A stretch of DNA of 6,114 nt from Oscillospiraceae bacterium. GTDB lineage: Bacteria; Bacillota; Clostridia; UBA1381. The DNA lies in the NCBI GenBank assembly GCA_015068545.1, contig SVKH01000093.1, positions 1 to 6,114 on the forward strand, given 5' to 3'. Position 1 is the first letter of the stretch. Every line of letters begins with the position of its first letter. A program made the translations under genes and the position numbers. Below, one piece after another: positions 5,289 through 6,114 of this stretch. The notes beneath the pieces are model-generated. The model searched no databases, was not told where the DNA came from, and saw nothing but the letters and a program-made list of their open reading frames with translations.

Positions 5289-6035
5289 CTATTGCTTTCT
5301 TCTTGCTTCGTACAAAAGTATTGCGGCGCTAACTCCTACATTTAGCGACTCAGCACGTCCGAAAATAGGAATCTTCACTATGCTATGTGAAAGCTCCAGT
5401 ACTTCATCGCAAATTCCATTTGCCTCGTTACCCACAACTATTACTGTTTTGCCGCCGTAATCGGCATCTTTATAGTCCAAGGTTTTCTCACAAAGTGCAC
5501 CGCTTATAATGCGGTATCCGTTATCCTTCATGGCGCTTAGACTTTCGTAAGACACTTCCAAAACCGGCGTATGAAAAAATGAACCCATACTGGAACGGAC
5601 TGTTTTTGGATTATAAATATCCACACATCCCGGCGATAGCAAAAGTCCTGCATCGCAGGCATCGCATATACGGATAATTGTGCCCATATTCCCCGGATCT
5701 GTCACCCTGTCACAGTACAGATAAAGCTCACGGTCTAATATTTCATTATCCTGTGCCTGCATATTTATAACAGCCAGCACTCCTTGCGGAGTGTCGGTGT
5801 CACACAGTCCTGCAAAAATGCTCTCTGGCACTACGTATCCATTATCAAATTCCAAGCCGGAAAACTTGTCTGATGCTACTATAAAATCTATATCCGCTCC
5901 GGCTTCTATGGCATCTCGCACCGACTTGATTCCTTCTACTGTATATTTACGTTCTGCCACTCTTGCCTTTTTTGTTTTTAGCGATTTTACAAGCTTGTAA
6001 GTTCCGTTTTGAGTTGACGTTATTTCCTTTATCAT
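5289..6035 (-). CDS. SpoU/TrmH family RNA 2'-O-methyltransferase
   Basis: A 248-residue SPOUT-fold enzyme that transfers methyl from SAM to a ribose 2'-OH in rRNA or tRNA. The N-terminal SpoU substrate-binding domain shows YTVEGIKSVRDAIEAG (31-46). The catalytic domain has the three TrmH motifs: motif 1 RVTDPGNMGTIIR (110-122) with Asn116 and Arg122, motif 2 VIVVGNEANGI (198-208), and motif 3 KIPIFGRAESLNVGVSAAIL (221-240), which forms the trefoil knot that binds SAM. Length fits RlmB-like enzymes, but the exact target nucleotide cannot be told from sequence alone. The start at 6035 is preferred to an in-frame ATG at 6083 because AGAGGA (6047-6042) lies six bases upstream, and the longer form would overlap the preceding gene's end. 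It sits 25 bases after that gene, so the two are probably co-transcribed. Confidence 0.93.
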   Translation of the reverse strand: MIKEITSTQNGTYKLVKSLKTKKARVAERKYTVEGIKSVRDAIEAGADIDFIVASDKFSGLEFDNGYVVPESIFAGLCDTDTPQGVLAVINMQAQDNEILDRELYLYCDRVTDPGNMGTIIRICDACDAGLLLSPGCVDIYNPKTVRSSMGSFFHTPVLEVSYESLSAMKDNGYRIISGALCEKTLDYKDADYGGKTVIVVGNEANGICDEVLELSHSIVKIPIFGRAESLNVGVSAAILLYEARRKQ

Positions 6036-6060
6036 AGTAAATCCTCTTTTAGTTCCTACC

Positions 6061-6114
6061 TCAGTTTTTTGCGTATTCCACAAGCTCTTTTATCAGACTT
6101 CTGTCTGTTAAATC
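6061..6114 (-). CDS. C-terminal fragment of an unidentified gene upstream of the RNA methyltransferase
   Basis: Seventeen codons and a TGA stop (6063-6061) enter from the right edge on the minus strand, reading DLTDRSLIKELVEYAKN. This looks like an amphipathic C-terminal helix. It ends 25 bases before the methyltransferase start, and no promoter or terminator is visible between them, so the two likely form an operon. In Clostridia, TrkA-type potassium-uptake genes often precede such methyltransferases, but these few residues are not enough to assign that here. Confidence 0.55.
   Translation of the reverse strand, partial: DLTDRSLIKELVEYAKN

Noticed and set aside
4826..6035. SAM riboswitch regulating the SAM-dependent RNA methyltransferase
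   Set aside because: The methyltransferase lies upstream of the riboswitch on the same strand and is separated from it by the bidirectional terminator at 5249-5286, so the switch cannot control it.
6036..6083. Longer start for the RNA methyltransferase (16 extra residues)
   Set aside because: The ATG at 6083 overlaps the previous gene's coding end and has no ribosome binding site, while ATG 6035 has AGAGGA at proper spacing and matches where the family's N-terminus begins.

Overview
The window is AT-rich and reads as a chromosomal segment of a low-GC Firmicute, most likely a gut-type member of class Clostridia. The reasons are AGGAGG-like ribosome binding sites before nearly every gene, TTGACA/TATAAT promoters with 16-18 bp spacers, many U-tract hairpin terminators, an S-box (SAM-I type) riboswitch, and a tRNA with encoded CCA. 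The exact genus cannot be read from the sequence. No insertion sequence, CRISPR array, phage gene or rRNA was seen.

Layout, left to right. (1) The last 43 codons of a gene of unknown identity, ended by a terminator at about 161-195. (2) A gene-poor stretch, about 196-460. (3) A promoter at 461-489 driving a tight three-gene operon on the plus strand: an acyltransferase-3 family membrane protein, a DUF2156 (phosphatidylglycerol lysyltransferase-like) protein and a GNAT acetyltransferase. The second gene's ribosome binding site overlaps the first gene's stop codon, and the third gene overlaps the second by 4 bp. (4) tRNA-Arg(ACG) with its own consensus promoter and terminator. (5) An SLC13/ArsB-type anion permease and its terminator. 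(6) On the minus strand, a 70-residue protein of unknown function preceded by a promoter, a very compact S-box aptamer and an intrinsic attenuator. (7) On the plus strand, a 53-residue single-pass membrane miniprotein. (8) A bidirectional terminator, then on the minus strand a SpoU/TrmH-family RNA 2'-O-methyltransferase preceded by the tail of another gene.

The most notable item is the minus-strand unit at about 4524-4942. The leader keeps the SAM-contacting bases of the S-box core, the P2-loop pseudoknot and a textbook terminator/antiterminator switch. It lacks helix P4, starts almost at the transcription start, and controls only one small protein of unknown function instead of a methionine or cysteine gene. 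This makes the 70-residue protein a candidate new member of the SAM/methionine regulon.

The three-gene operon groups three transferases of different families and may act on a cell-envelope or small-molecule substrate, which is inference only. The RNA methyltransferase uses SAM as substrate, but it lies behind a terminator and is not part of the riboswitch unit.
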